A DNA stretch of 64,000 nucleotides from assembly GCA_007844125.1 (NCBI GenBank), contig CM017572.1, positions 35,699,203 to 35,763,202 of the forward strand. Direction: 5' to 3'. Below, piece by piece: positions 24,794 to 36,894 of the stretch. Position 1 is the stretch's first letter. Each line of letters opens with the position of its first letter. Below the pieces are notes generated by a model that saw only the letters and a program-made list of their open reading frames with translations, had not been told where the DNA came from and searched no databases. A program made the position numbers and the translations under genes. Origin of the DNA: Sinonovacula constricta. Lineage: Eukaryota; Mollusca; Bivalvia; Cardiida; Solecurtidae.

Positions 24794-25402
24794 CTAACAC
24801 CTGCTCCACCGTCTTCACCGCAACCCTTTCAAGATCAGTGCTAGACAGGGACGATTTGTCTCCGACAGGCCTTACAAATACCTTTAAGGAAAGTTTATCA
24901 TCTTCACCCACAGAACGATCTGATCTTGGGTCTGTAGTTGTTTCCTTCTTTCCGACGTCTTTCTTTTCAAATGGCTGAGGTGTTTTGTCCATGTCCGGTG
25001 CTTGGCCAATGTCCTTCATTTCTGTCCAACTTATGCAGTCAAATAAATTGGTTCCTTCGCTTAGCTGGCCAATACTTATTTTTACATCCATGGTAAGATT
25101 GTTTGAGTCGTTAATATGTTGGAAAGCAGTGAGTAGTTGTCTGAAAATGTCTAGGTACTTCTCGTTATGGAGACGTAGACCCATAATGAAAGCTCGACAA
25201 TTAAGCCAACTTTTAGGTCGGAAACACATAAGCAGGCATCCCAGTCCTAACGTCGATAGCTCAACCCCATCCGATCTTATTATAGCATTAATGTTATCTT
25301 GAATCTTAATTTTGTGCTCAATGACATTTCTTTCTGCACGGTCTATTTCCTCCTGACCTATTCCTGATGTCCTGATTTTCATGTGAATGCCTTCATCCCC
25401 AA
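24794..25402 (-). CDS. Exon of 203 codons, unknown domain plus acidic/charged tail
   Basis: Minus strand: acceptor AATTCCAG, donor GTATGT, phase 1-1, open throughout 609 nt. The first half is predicted globular: charged helices (EEIDRAERNVIEHKIKIQDN), then a hydrophobic stretch VELSTLGLGCLLMCF, then helices containing LDIFRQLLTAFQHI. The second half is low complexity and charged (PFEKKDVGKKETTTDPRSDR), ending with SLKVFVRPVGD and a short helix. I do not recognise the family. The alternation of a compact segment and flexible linker fits a multidomain adaptor-like protein. Confidence 0.75.
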
Positions 25403-25560
25403 CTGGAATTACAAACAAAAACAAACATGCTTTTTACTAGATCGTAAAAAGTATATGCGGTTTAATAGGGAAAAACTGAGTTTAACGAGTAATTATAATT
25501 TTACTCGTGATTGAAAATATCATGGAAGTTAATTTTCCGATTTGTGCGAAGGGAACTTAC

Positions 25561-25812
25561 CACTTGACTCATTGGCAATCTTTCTCTCCACATATTCATG
25601 GAAGTTTTCAGATACAATGATATTGAGTGCGACACGGTTGTTGTTTCCACGGTTAATAACTGTCAAGCTTATGGGTCTTTCAGCATCACCGGGCGCAACG
25701 ATTGTTGTTTTATTTTCGTCACCAATGCTTATTAATGCCCTGGGGTTTTCAGACTCTGTGTCCGATCCGTCTTCATCTGAATCTGTATATCCGGGAACAG
25801 ATGCACCTTGTC
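25561..25812 (-). CDS. Exon of 84 codons, acidic linker then beta-rich segment
   Basis: Minus strand: acceptor TTTTAG, donor GTAAGT, phase 1-1, open throughout 252 nt. It starts with an acidic, serine-rich linker (YTDSDEDGSDTESENP), then alternating hydrophobic residues typical of strands (TTIVAPGDAERPISLTVINR and VALNIIVSENFHEYVER). The second part could be an immunoglobulin-like sandwich fragment, but that is only an impression. Confidence 0.75.
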
Positions 25813-27097
25813 CTAAAATAATGCAGTCAGAAAATAAAGCAATTGATTGTTAAACAAATAAAATTAATAACTGAAGAAACACATGCCTCGATATATATCT
25901 ACGAATCAACCAGCTAAGACAGAGAACCTTAGTGAACAGTAAACCAACAATTGACTGTTATCTATCATCTTTATGAGAGTAGAATGTACTGTGAAAAAGT
26001 AACACTTTTATCACCTACATAACTGATGAATTTATTTTAAAATCAAATTCATAATTACTAGGGCTGTCACGATACGCTTGAAGCGTACCACGATATATTG
26101 CGTAATGCCATACGCACCACAATATATTGCCATATTTGATTTAACTATTATAAGGAGCTTTACACCAACTTATAATGAACAGAATGAACAACAATGCCTG
26201 AGTTTAATATGACATAGCTTTAAAAGCTTTGTAACAGGTAAACATAGAAACATGAAAGTAATATGACTAAAAGGTAGCAAAGAAAAAACAATCAATCAAC
26301 AAATTATCTGCAAAAAACAACAACAGTGTAGTGCGTGCACCCAGTTAATTCCGCGAATGATGACGATTCACAAATGTATTTAGGTTGGTTGTAACTCCAC
26401 TGTATCTTACATGCGCATCAAAATGTCGACAAAATGCGACACCTGCAACAATTGTCTTTGTTGATCCTTCATCCTTTACATAGAAGTGGATCACCACAAT
26501 CGCTTTTTACAATTTATTCGGCGTTCTTTCGAAAGTTTAATCGGCGATGATTATGTTCTAGGTATTCTGTAACTAACTATCCTAAAATAATGTGTCTACT
26601 TTTTTGTAAATTTTAATTCCAATAGATTCAAGTTAAATTATAACATTCCTTTTCCTTAAAGGTGGTACCCCTAATAATTACATTTTATTTTTTATGTGTA
26701 CATGCATGTGTATGAGTAGACCAGCGGGACCTGTTTGTGTACCTGTGGGGGTATGTGTTTGACAATGTGTGTGTGTTGGCTTATATGTGTCGGCATCTCT
26801 TATAAGAATGAGTTCATCAGAATAGTTAAGAAAACAAAGAAAATATAATAAACGCATATACATTCAATATCTATGGCCATCTTATTGATTACATGTATAA
26901 ATGCACATATTCAGATAGTGTGTTCATCACAGCGGCGCTTTCATAAGCTTAAAAATAAGTCCCGCTACTTTTGCTGATGAGGACGAGACACTACAAACAC
27001 ATGGGCAGGCAGAGCCACCAACGTACTTCAGGTCACCTGGAAGATATCCATATCAAGTGTTCGTCATACATAGATTGTATTAAACAGAAATCAATAC
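25813..27097 (-). other. Intron; contains a hAT-like terminus at about 26058
   Basis: Bounded by the OTU exon donor and the 25.8-kb exon acceptor. At 26058-26130 the words TAGGGCTGTCACGATAC and CACGATATATTG look like one end of a hAT-type MITE. I found no partner terminus or target duplication, so it is probably a fragment. Confidence 0.5.
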
Positions 27098-27568
27098 CTT
27101 TAATGTAGTCATGTGGTCGGAATGAGACATAGTATTTGTTATTGATACATCCAATATGCAGGATTTGGAAAATTGGATCGTGACCATCATTTGGCTGAAA
27201 AAAGAAAGGTGGATTGTCATCGTCTCGGTACAGCACAATGGGGTGTCTCAGGAAATCTGCTGCGTCTTGAATTGTTGGACCAGTGTCTTGTCGACTGTTA
27301 GGATTTGACAACATAAGCGATTCCTTTTGTTCAGATGGCCGTCGGCTGGAAATGAATGCTTCTGTCTTATCTCGAAGTGACTGCCCTGTGAATGTGGCAT
27401 CTGTTAACTGATCAGCGAGAGCAGAAAACAGGCTGTTGTCATCTCTAGGTACCTCATGGATATTCCTTTTGCAAGCTTGAGCGTGTTTTAATAGAGTAGC
27501 TGGTATACATGTATCTACATTTATCTCGTGTTGGGACTCTGTCTCTCGACCCGCGACATTGTGGAAAC
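27098..27568 (-). CDS. Exon with OTU-like domain lacking catalytic Cys and His
   Basis: Minus strand: acceptor TATTAACAG, donor GTATTG, phase 1-1, 157 codons. The OTU pattern is clear: the first box reads DDNSLFSALADQL where active OTU proteases have D-G-N-C-L-F, then LRDKTEAFI, then IQDAADFLRHPIVLY, and finally ILHIGCINNKYYVSF where the active form has H-Y. Thus Ser (codon 27432-27434) replaces the nucleophile Cys and Tyr (27132-27134) replaces the general-base His. A canonical deubiquitinase reaction is not expected; ubiquitin binding without cleavage is one possibility (inference). Open frame continues past the donor to a TGA at 27045, so an unspliced end is an alternative. Upstream exons were not found. 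Confidence 0.78.
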
Positions 27569-27769
27569 CTGTTAATAGACCATTAAAACAGTTAAAATTA
27601 TTTATACATTTAACTGTATTTCTATACTCTGCATGCTGACACATTAAAACTTTTCTTCTTTAACCATCATTTAAACATTGCATTAAATGTCTGCACTTGA
27701 ACATTTGCCGATGTTTAAACGTTTCTAATCAATACTTCTGAGTGGCGAAATCGGAAAAGTTTATGAAGG

Positions 27770-28500
27770 TCACGTTTAACTGCGCACTACTGAACATTCA
27801 AGGTCTATGTTCCAAGCGGACAAAGAAATTACTATCTCCTGAATTGAAAAAAAAATAATATTTTTAATAAAAATGATATTGTGCTTTTAACAAGAACTTG
27901 GACGAAAACCAATTTTTCAGAGTTGTCAGTTGAAAATTGAATCAATTGGTTTTGCATCGGACTGAAAATCTTATCAAATGTAAACGCGCATCGGGTGGCA
28001 TAAAAGTTTACATAAGAAATAAATTTGTCACAAATGAAACCTTAGTATTTCAAAGTCAGGATGATATAATTTGTATTAAAATCGATGGAAATCCTGTAGG
28101 TACACATGATGATATTTTTATTTGCTTAAGTTATATTATACCTGAAGGTAGCTCTCGACAAGCGTTGATTGACACTCATACTTATGACAGATTATTAAAT
28201 TTAATTATAAGTTTAGAACCAAAGTATGAGAAGGACTTGCATTTCATATTGTTTGGTGATTTTAACTCACATACATCTTATCTGCCTGACTTTGTTGAGG
28301 ACGACAATGATTTTATAAATGATTCACTACTAGATGATTATTAAGTAGACATTCAAATTGATCGTGTGTTACAAGATAAGAGTAGAACTAACAGTAATGG
28401 TATGTTATTATTAGATTTGTGTAAGCAAACAGGAATCCGCATCATTAATGGTAGATTTGGTGAAGATAAAAATATTGGTGTTGTAAGCACGGGTCTAGTG
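27770..28500 (+). pseudogene. LINE endonuclease domain (EEP type), broken
   Basis: The first piece resembles N-I-Q-G-L, the start of LINE endonucleases, near 27800. The long open piece 27937-28344 contains RASGGIKVYIRN, DDIICIKI and the metal-binding box ILFGDFNSHT, followed by LPDFVEDDND. The frame is broken before and after this piece. Confidence 0.8.
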
Positions 28501-28803
28501 TTGTATTAGGGGTGGTGAAAAACTAAAACAAATTCAGGAACGATTATCTGCAGATATAACCGTGAATAAGCTTGATGCCTTCATGGGTAGTAAGGATAGT
28601 TCTTCATCCAAGTCAGATATTGACAAATGCATTCAGGATTTCTCTTACTTGATTGATGACATAGTTTCTCCATTGTTTAAACATAAACTTGGCAAGCCAG
28701 GTCCTCAAAACAGTTGTAGTAGCTCTAGTAGTAGTTCACATCAACCTGAAAACAAGTTGTATACAAATGAACGGACTGGAAACGTAGGGAATTTTATGCT
28801 GCA

Positions 28804-30600
28804 TTGAACCTGTACAGAAACAATAAAATTGAAAATAACAGGGTATTAATGATAAGTAAGAGATCAGAATATAAAACTTGTATCCGCAAAGCAAGGAATG
28901 AATACGACAAATTAGAAATTCAAAATCTATTATCTGCAAAGGTTAAAAATGCTAGGCAATATTGGACACTTCTTAAAGGGACATATGAAATAAAAACCTC
29001 AAATAAACCAATTGATGACTTTAAAGCCTACTTCAAGGCTGCTAATAACCCAGAGAGCCAGTTCTTCACACCAGATGAAGATGTCTTAACCTTTATTGAG
29101 AGATGTGAAAAGAATGAATTTCAGATCGTGTTTGAAGAGCTAAACTTCCCGATTACTCATAATGAATTGCTAAAGGCTATTAACCAGCTAAACATCAACA
29201 AATCTGGAGGCCCTGGTGATTATTTAAATGAATTCTTCGTACATGGAAAAATTATACACTCACCTTACTTGCAGGCATTATTTAATAAAATCTTATAATT
29301 AGGCTACTTTCCAGAAGCCTGGTCGGAAGGTTTTATTATTCCACTACACAAGAAAGGAAGTATTAATGAAGTAAATAATTACAGGGGAATCACATTACTT
29401 GCACTCTTGGCAAACTGTTCACAAGAATTTTAAACAATAGATTATGTAATTGGGCTGAAAATTATGGAGTATACATAGAAGCACAAGCTGGTTTTGGTCT
29501 GAAATTGGTAATTCTGATAATATACTTGTATTGCATGGGATAATTCTTAATAATAATAAGAAATTTTATTGTGCATTTATTGATTTTAGTAAAGCCTTTG
29601 ACTATGTATCCAGGGAAAATCTGTGGATGAAGCTAAAACATTCGGCATTAGAGATGAAATATTAAATATAATAAGATCAATGTATGATGGTGTTAAATCA
29701 AAAGTAAAATATATGAATGAACTAAGCAAAAGTTGCGAATTTCATTAGGAGTGTTTCTCGCCATTTTTATTCTTTATATTTGTTAATGATATTGAAACCA
29801 TGTTTATTAAATATAGTGCAAATGGTATTGATGTTTATATGTTCAAGTTGTTTCTTTTATTATATGCTGATGATATTGTTATATTTGCTAACACCAGTGA
29901 GGAATAACAGGCTAGTTTAAATAATTTATCTGAATATTGTAAGAAATGAAAGCTGAAAATGAATACTGAGAAAACAAAGGTAACGATATTTAGAAAAGAT
30001 GGCAGACTAACAAATAATCTTGTTTTTTTTTTTTTGGTATGATGGTGCACACTTGGAGATAGTAAGGAAATTTGTATATTGGTTCTAGTATTAACATCAG
30101 GGGAACCTTTTCTGAAGCTCAAAAAACTAAGCGGGACAGTCTTTAAAAGCCATATTTAAACTTAATAAATATCTGTATAAATTTACCAACATATCTGTCA
30201 AGCATAGACTTGAATTATTTGATAAACTTGTTCTGCCTATTCTTAATTATAGTAGTGAGATTTGGGACTTTCATCAAGGAAATTCTATAGAAAAAGTGCA
30301 TTTACAGTTCTGCAAGAAATTACTTGGTGTCAAGAAATAAACACAAAATGATTTTATTAATGGTGAAGTAGGTAAAACGCCTTTGCAGAACACCAGGTTT
30401 TACAATGTTATTAAATTCTGAATGAAGGTATTAAGATCAGATTTAAAAAATATATCAATATTATATACAGTGCTTTGTACCAAGATATATTGAATAAACA
30501 TGACTGTAAAAATTGGTGCTCTCTGAATTGGTATTCACAATCTGTTGGTGATGAAAAGCTGTTCCTTATACTGGGGAAGCAAAGAATTCACGATCTATAA
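28804..30600 (+). pseudogene. LINE reverse transcriptase, broken
   Basis: The open piece 28804-29298 covers the RT N-terminus (YFKAANNPESQFFTPDED, INKSGGPGDYLNEFFVHGK). Then, across stops and frameshifts, come HKKGSINEVNNYRGIT near 29350, AFIDFSKAFDYVSRENLWMK near 29575, and LLLYADDIVIFAN near 29855 carrying the catalytic Asp pair. The thumb and C-terminal region follow to about 30600. At least four disabling changes. Confidence 0.85.
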
Positions 30601-30914
30601 AATTTAACAAAGTCATACTTCATACTGGTAGGATGGTTGTTGTTGTCATAGCAAAAAAAAAAAAAAAAAGAAAAATGGATAAAATGTCCTATAAAATGAA
30701 AAAAAAAAGAATGAAAAATCGAAACACTTGGAAAATTAAGAAAGCCCTGATGTTCTTATAAAAGTAAAGTAAGAAAACCCCTAAAGGAAAGCTCCCAGTT
30801 GATGAGGAGGAAGTGGCTGAGCAGGAAGATTGAGAGACTATATAAGATAAACTATTAGTATAGTATTGTATTGATTGCTGATCAGTTGTGCGGCAACCAC
30901 GGAACAGTAAAGAC

Positions 30915-32014
30915 ATGGCTCCCTGGGAAGATTATTTACGAAATATATATTTCGACCCGAGTCACCCGGCTAGTTATTCTGGGCCACAGAAACTGTTCAA
31001 AGTCGTGCATAACGAAGGCAAGTACAAAATCGGAATGAACAACATTAGGAAATTCCTGCATCAACTGGAGAGTTACAGTCTTCATAAACCCGTGCGACGC
31101 AGATTTGAGAGAAATCACTATGTGACCATTGGAAAAGACGACCTGTGGATGTGTGATTTAATGGATATGATGAAGTTTGCAGAATGGAATGATAGCTACA
31201 AATACATTTTGCTAGTTATAGATGTGTTCTCCAAGTACATATGGCTGCGTCCTCTGAAGAACAAAACAGGTGGCAGTGTGAAAGAAGCATTTAAAGACAT
31301 TTTTGACACCTCAAACCGCAGTCCTGTCCGCCTTATTTCAGATAAAGGCCAGGATTTCACTGCGAGTGTGGTGCAGGGACTGATGAAAAGTCAAAGCATT
31401 ATGTACTTTCCCACTCAGAATGAAACGAAAGCCTCAGTGTCAGAACGAGCCATCAAAACCATCAAGACGAAACTTTATCGTTATTTTACATGTATCGAAG
31501 ATTATACCTATCTTCCAATACTGCAAGAAGTAGCTGACAGTTACAACCGAACGTACCACAGAACGATTGGGACAGCCCCCGTTGATGTGAAAGAAACAAA
31601 CTCGGAGGAAATCCGATTATCTACCTACTTCGCTCGAAGGCGAGAGGATGATAAGCTCTCCAAGTACAAAGAATTCAAGTTTAACATCGGTGATCATGCG
31701 CAAATATCGCATTTAAAAACGGTGTTCACTCGCGCCTACGATGAGATCTATACAGGTGGACTGTTTAAAGTTACAAAAAGGTTCTACCGTGGCACAATGC
31801 CTATATACAGACTGAATGACATGATGGGAGAGGAAATCAAGGGACATTCTACCAGAGAGAACTACAGAAGGTCGACGTAGATCTCGATAAGATATGGAAA
31901 GTGGAAAAAGTGTTAAAGGCCCGTGGACAGGGACAAAATAACCACTACTTCGTAAAATGGAAATACTATCCCTCAAAATTTAACAGCTGGGTGAAAGCCA
32001 GCGATATTGAATAA
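30915..32014 (+). pseudogene. Polinton/Maverick-type integrase with chromodomain, frameshifted
   Basis: From the ATG at 30915 the open frame runs to 31880. It contains an N-terminal module (IYFDPSHPASYSGPQKLFKV), an HKPVRRRF motif, and an rve integrase core with all three acidic residues: Asp in MCDLMDM (about residue 81), Asp in LISDKGQD (143), Glu in KASVSERAIKTIKT (177). The D-to-E spacing of 33 is that of Polinton integrases and of the F54H12.3-like transposon proteins. A C-terminal barrel-like segment follows. The family's terminal chromodomain is present only in another frame, 31845-32014: VEKVLKAR, VKWKYYP and FNSWV are visible, with aromatic cage positions kept. A single-base loss near 31843-31846 accounts for the shift. 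No polymerase, packaging ATPase or capsid gene lies nearby. Confidence 0.85.
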
Positions 32015-32019
32015 CAATT

Positions 32020-32660
32020 TATAAAAACCCCAGTCGGTCTATATTGCTGACTGACCGTTCCAAGGCAATAACTGTCGGGTTTGCTCTCATCACAGATTTG
32101 TTCTCACTTTTACATTTGGCGTGCATGTGAATACCTTGGTCCTGTGTCTTTTGAATTTTTGTATATGTTGCAATGCTCATAGGACTTTGTCTTATATATT
32201 CTTATTCATGATCACAACAATGTTACTTGTGCAGTGTGGCGGTCATAAAAATCTCCCCGTGCATGTAATCTATGCTGTCATTTAATTAATCCTGTACGGA
32301 TTGTTACGTGTATTTCCTTTGATGGACATTGGACTTAGGTTTCTCAATTCCATCTCCGCATGAACAGGATGCTACAACCATTTACTCTTCTCTGGTCATT
32401 TTTTTTCTTGATTCAAAAAGTTAATTTTATTAACTATGAACGTTTTTCTATAGGTCTTCTAATCGAAATAATACCTATCTCTCTTCTAAACACTATGTGG
32501 ACATTATTTTTCAATGACGTCACTACTTTTCGTCATAACTTGTCATACAATATGTCAGCACTTGGACACTTATTCACATGGATCGGTTTTCTTTTCATTG
32601 CTTGCATTCGAGAACCCCATTAGGAAGTGTGAGGTTAAAGCTCTGTAAAACCGGTTTAAG
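32020..32660 (+). repeat. Dispersed repeat D, near-full copy
   Basis: About 640 bp with a reverse-strand counterpart at 58560-59130 matching along its length. It opens with CCCCAGTCGGTC, contains TTGCAATGCTCATAGGACTT and ACACTATGTGGACATTATTT, and ends in TAAAACCGGTTTAAGCACCC. It begins only six bases after the integrase/chromodomain stop, so it may be part of the same transposon or a later insertion. No supported coding capacity. Confidence 0.8.
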
Positions 32661-32862
32661 CACCCCAGTCGGTCCATATTGCCGACTGACCGTTCCAAGC
32701 CGGTAACTGCGGGTTTGCTTTTATTGTTAAATGACTTATCACAGATTTGTTCCCACTTTCACATTTGGCGTGCATGTGCATACCTTGGTCCTGTGTCTTT
32801 TCAATTTTTATATATGTTGCAATGCTCATAGGACTTTGTCTTATTTATATTGTAAGTCTTTA
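32645..32862 (+). repeat. Dispersed repeat D, partial second copy, head to tail
   Basis: Continues directly from the end of the previous copy. It repeats the CCCCAGTCGGTCC start, the TGACCGTTCCAAG word and the CAATGCTCATAGGACTTTG word, then diverges at about 32862. Confidence 0.8.
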
Positions 32863-34048
32863 TATGTAGTAGTATACCTAGTTTACAGAGTTATGTACTC
32901 TTTTCTATACCCAAATGCGAGAAAGCAGAGGACGCAAGCAGTTAGGTTGGCACCCTTTGGTATACAGGGCTGGCATGTATACCCTATCAAATTATATTAG
33001 CGGATCCTCTCAAAAGACGCAGAAATTCCTAACGTTACTTGCTTCTAATGCTTCGTGGTGACAGAGAGCGGTTCCTAAAACTGCACGCAACACCACAATA
33101 ACGCAATATTAGGTCGGTCTAACGACATCTCCATACTCTCTGTCGTCTCGCATTTTACACCAATAATTGTAAACCCCCGATAATCGGTACAATTTTTAAA
33201 CGCACTTACCTAAAGCGACATGGAAACCGCCTTGAATGTAGTTTTTTCAAGTATGCAAAATATCGAAAATTAACCTCTTATATACTATTGCGCCGTACCA
33301 TAGATAGTTTAAGTTGCATTATGGGAGCGATAATACAAGGGCAGCTATGCAATCGTGATACCCATTAATACTCTCGCACCCCTATTTAAATAGATCTGTC
33401 CAATATTAAGACTACAGCAATTTATTCTTATCTGACCTTCAGTGAGAACAGACGCTATTTTTACGCTCTATCACGAGAGTAAATTTTTACACTGGCTTAT
33501 ATCCACTAAATAAACATTCGTGTGCTACACTACATCCAAGTAATACTTAATAGTTTAACTGTACTACCTAGCGACTAAATTAAACAGTATCATTACAAAC
33601 TTCGTCTGCTCGTAAACTGTATACGCTCACATGGCGGACCTTGACTGTCGTCTGCTTCTGCAGCCGGCCCGATCCGGTAAATCTCGGTAGAGGCGGGTCG
33701 TAATACGCCGTGCCTATTAATAAGGATTATGAGCGCTCATTTTGGATATTAAGAAATAGCCTGACCTATTTTTACATCGTCATATAATAAAACAGTAAGA
33801 AAACAACCTGGTTTAACACGAGTTAACACAATAGAAAACAATCGGATACTGTTGAACCTATTTTAAACGCACACCCAGTTACCATGCGAAGCCATTGTCG
33901 TCTGCTTGACGTTCCGCCAGAGCGAGTACAAAACACTACTTACTTCCTACCTTATCGGAAATGACGTTTTTATATAGAATATATAGTGGGGTCACCGACT
34001 GCATCTGGTCTGGATGAGCATCCCTTACTACTAAAGGAAGAGCAAATT
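32863..34048. other. No recognisable gene
   Basis: Moderately AT-rich with a more GC-rich patch around 33600-33720. No domain or repeat identified. A possible minus-strand donor (GTAAGTG) near 33207 has no convincing exon. Confidence 0.4.
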
Positions 34049-34060
34049 AAATTGAAAATG

Positions 34061-34344
34061 GTATGGGATTGGGATTTGCCGGCATTTTTGCCCATACTGT
34101 GCAGCGACATTTCAATCATTATAGCACAGGGGCTTTTCTGAGGTACCCAGGGACTGAACCCGGCCGGTCCAAGATACTGACACCGACGAGTCAGGTGTAA
34201 TGCTGTCCCCTTAGCCCCGAGCGTGAGAAGGGAATCCACTACTACCAACTTTAAAGTCTCTGGTTTGACCCGGCCGGGGTATGAATCCGCGACCTCCCGA
34301 CCCGCACGCCGACGCTCTACCACTTGAGCTATTGCGGCCGGTCC
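34061..34344 (-). mobile_element. tRNA-derived SINE, full length
   Basis: On the minus strand it begins GGACCGGCCGCAATAGCTCA with an A-box-like TAGCTCAAGTGGT and a B-box-like GGATTCATACC. The same body follows as in the copy at 18748-19003. It is flanked by an exact 12-bp duplication AAATTGAAAATG at 34049-34060 and 34345-34356. The open frame across it is a by-product. Confidence 0.92.
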
Positions 34345-34356
34345 AAATTGAAAATG

Positions 34357-36540
34357 TATGTTTAGCATTGATGATTAAATATTGAAACATTTATGGTGTA
34401 CATAATTTGACTGCCATGTAAATTAAGAAAGCCTTGTTTAGCTTCACTAAAAGGTGTTTTCGTATTTCATTAATTCAGAAGACCCTTAAATAAATGCATA
34501 AGCTAATTGTGTATTACTAGACACTTGCGATCAATTTGCACACGAAACGAAAAGATGTAAAACAGCTTAACTGTCAATTTATTAACCTTTTGTAGGGACA
34601 CGTTTTGTACCCTTAGATAAGAACTTCTCAGATAATTCCGTTCTCAGGACGATCACGCCTCGGTAGTATCAAGTAGAGGGATATGTACAGAATTGTAACT
34701 TTTCGTTCGTCGATTAATATTTAGTCTTCGTGTTTCGTTAGACAAACAGTGGTTACTGCATTTAACATCATTACATTTATCTTTTCCGTTCGGAAGACCT
34801 ACAAGTCACTAGGCAGTGCTGCTGCCAATTACAAATTAATGGGGATCATTTATAAACCACAGCATAGAAGTTGGGGGGTCATTCAGAATAGCGAAGGGTC
34901 ATACTACCAATGTATAGATCTACATGGTATTTTAAAAACATATTTCAACGTATGTATTCACATTTTTAGTTGCTGTATAACTTACAAAGTGAGTGGAGTA
35001 AAGTTAGAAAATACCAAATTCCATTTGCAATAGTTGTCTATTGTTTCAGTCTGCAAAAGAGCAAATATTCTATTTTTTTACAAGCTTTCGGGTTTAGAGA
35101 AATAGATATGATACTATTATCTGTCAGTATTTTGATTCCAGACTGCAGCTAAATCTTGACTTTGTAGGTTTTCTTTAAAACAATTCGTCTTATACACATG
35201 ACAATGGGATTTGTCATACCATTATTAGTCGTAACATATTATGTATTGTTAAACTGTCAAGGAGGAAAATCACATGATAGGACTTTTAGGTCCAATAGCC
35301 AAGATACTCGCCAAAAGAATAATATCCTGTGCAAACAATATACTAGTCATTGGTTTACTGCATTGTTTGCAATTAACAATAGAAATTAAAGAACATTGAC
35401 GACCTTCGCATAGCTAAAAATGGTAAACAATGACTTTCAAATACATTTTTAATTTCCTCGTAATTTCGTCCTTTCCGATAAGGAGCGAGGATAGGTTTTG
35501 TCGATTGTTGAGAATCCCTGGACTGACATTGAGTCTTTGATCATTGAAATAATGTGATAATATACAGAAGAAAACAGCAATTTGTTTAATTTCTTTTTGT
35601 CTTAATCGTATGCTCCTAAAATCGACGAGTGAGTTCAGTACTGCGACAATGTTCAAAGCAAAAGTTAAAATTGCGGATCAATTATCCCGAAGTCAACGAC
35701 ATAATGGTAGCTGCAACTTACACTTTGTATTGGCAGCAATGGCCGAAGAGCTCGGAAAGTTTAAATGCAAACAGCCTTATCCTTAATCTTTAAAGTTTGT
35801 TTGTGCTATGTTTTGTACTCCAGGAACGATGATTTCAGTTGCAGAAAAGCTGATTTAACGTAAAATGTTTGTTGCATCACGAAAAATGCAATATGTTCTT
35901 ATGACGGCGAAAAACTTCATAGGCATTCATTAAAGCGGTTTTAATAATATAAATAATAGGTGTGGATCAAATTGTACTTAAATGGACATAACCAGAAAAT
36001 TGGCGCTTGTGTTTGGGTGTCGCCTCTATAAAAGTTTCTCTGGAATAAAAAAAAGTCCTTGTTTTAAAATTGGTGTCGGACAGTTTGGTCCAAAAATATT
36101 TTCGTTAAACATCATAATAAACCATTGTAACAGATCTCGCAAAAAGCTGTTTATTGATGTCCTACATCTGTCGGAAACTGAACCATTACACAGTTAGCTA
36201 TTGTTAAACCAAAAAAAAAAACAACACTATGTGGCCATTATAATTTAGTTTATCCACGTCATCCGCTGTGACGTCGATGTCTTTTTTCAGCAGGAATTTC
36301 AATTGTTCTTATTTTCAGATATTGTTACATATATAAAATGTAGGCAAACTATCGGATACCACCTTTAACGTTAAATGTGTGTACTATAGCATTTTACTTC
36401 AAATCTAGTTGTATCTTGATACTAAAACGTCCCCAGAAACAAACAAAAATACAATCTAGGAGCTATGCGTACACATCATATTATGTCTAGCTTCGCCCCT
36501 GAATAAATATAAAAAGAACACCATTTACCGAATTAGGACC
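34357..36540. other. No recognisable gene
   Basis: Several 60-95-codon open frames, none with a family motif. A possible degraded relic of the palindromic mini-element sits near 34625-34660 (ACTTCTCAGATAATTCCGTT). Nothing else seen. Confidence 0.4.
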
Positions 36541-36665
36541 CGTATGTTGAGAACGTGTAAATCGCGGAACTTCCGAAATTCGGAACACCTCGCCCATTTT
36601 CGCTCGCCTATTCCCTAGCGAGAACGAGAATGACGTAGGACGTCCGCTCGAACGTGCATTTTTAT
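36541..36665. repeat. Repeat pair E, copy 1
   Basis: Shares AGGACCCGTA, GTGTAAATCGCG, CTTCCG, CGGAAC and GTCCGCTCG in the same order with 37095-37290, and ends in a CGCCAATAA word in both. Confidence 0.75.
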
Positions 36666-36812
36666 AGCGCCGCCAATAACTGATCAGTGATCCTAATCAA
36701 TAATAGAACTAATTAACATTTGTTATTGATCAATATTTTTTGTCTGTTTAAATGTTTCGTTTGTTACATTTATTGGTAAAACAAAGAAGAAAAAAATCTT
36801 TTTTTTATTTTG

Positions 36813-36894
36813 ACTGCGTCGGGATTCGATCTCTAGAGACCGTTAACATCAGAACAAGTCCATAACCACTGCGCTATTCCACGATTGTCATCTG
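36813..36894 (-). mobile_element. tRNA-like sequence, probable SINE head
   Basis: Minus strand: TGGAATAGCGCAGTGGTTA (A-box) and GATCGAATCC (B-box) with tRNA-like spacing. Imperfect stems and position next to a repeat suggest a tRNA-derived SINE head rather than a working tRNA gene. I saw no body shared with the other SINEs. Confidence 0.5.

Larger units (their letters stand above)
27750..30672 (+). mobile_element. Decayed LINE with endonuclease and reverse transcriptase, poly-A tail
   Basis: About 2.9 kb in the opposite orientation to the host gene. It contains an AP-endonuclease-like domain, then a reverse transcriptase, and ends in a long A-run at 30655-30671, the usual 3' end of a non-LTR element. 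Several frameshifts and stops make it non-functional. The domain order and motifs fit a Jockey/I-like clade LINE, but the clade is a guess. I could not identify a target duplication. Confidence 0.85.

Noticed and set aside
24772..25853. Plus-strand open frames across 24.8-25.9 kb
   Set aside because: They mirror minus-strand exons that have proper splice borders and consistent phase.
33187..33245. Possible 21-nt phase 1-1 microexon on the minus strand before a GTAAGTG donor
   Set aside because: The acceptor lacks a pyrimidine tract and there is no paralogue to support it.
36813..36894. Functional tRNA gene
   Set aside because: A- and B-box-like words are present but the stems are imperfect and it lies among repeats; more likely a SINE head.
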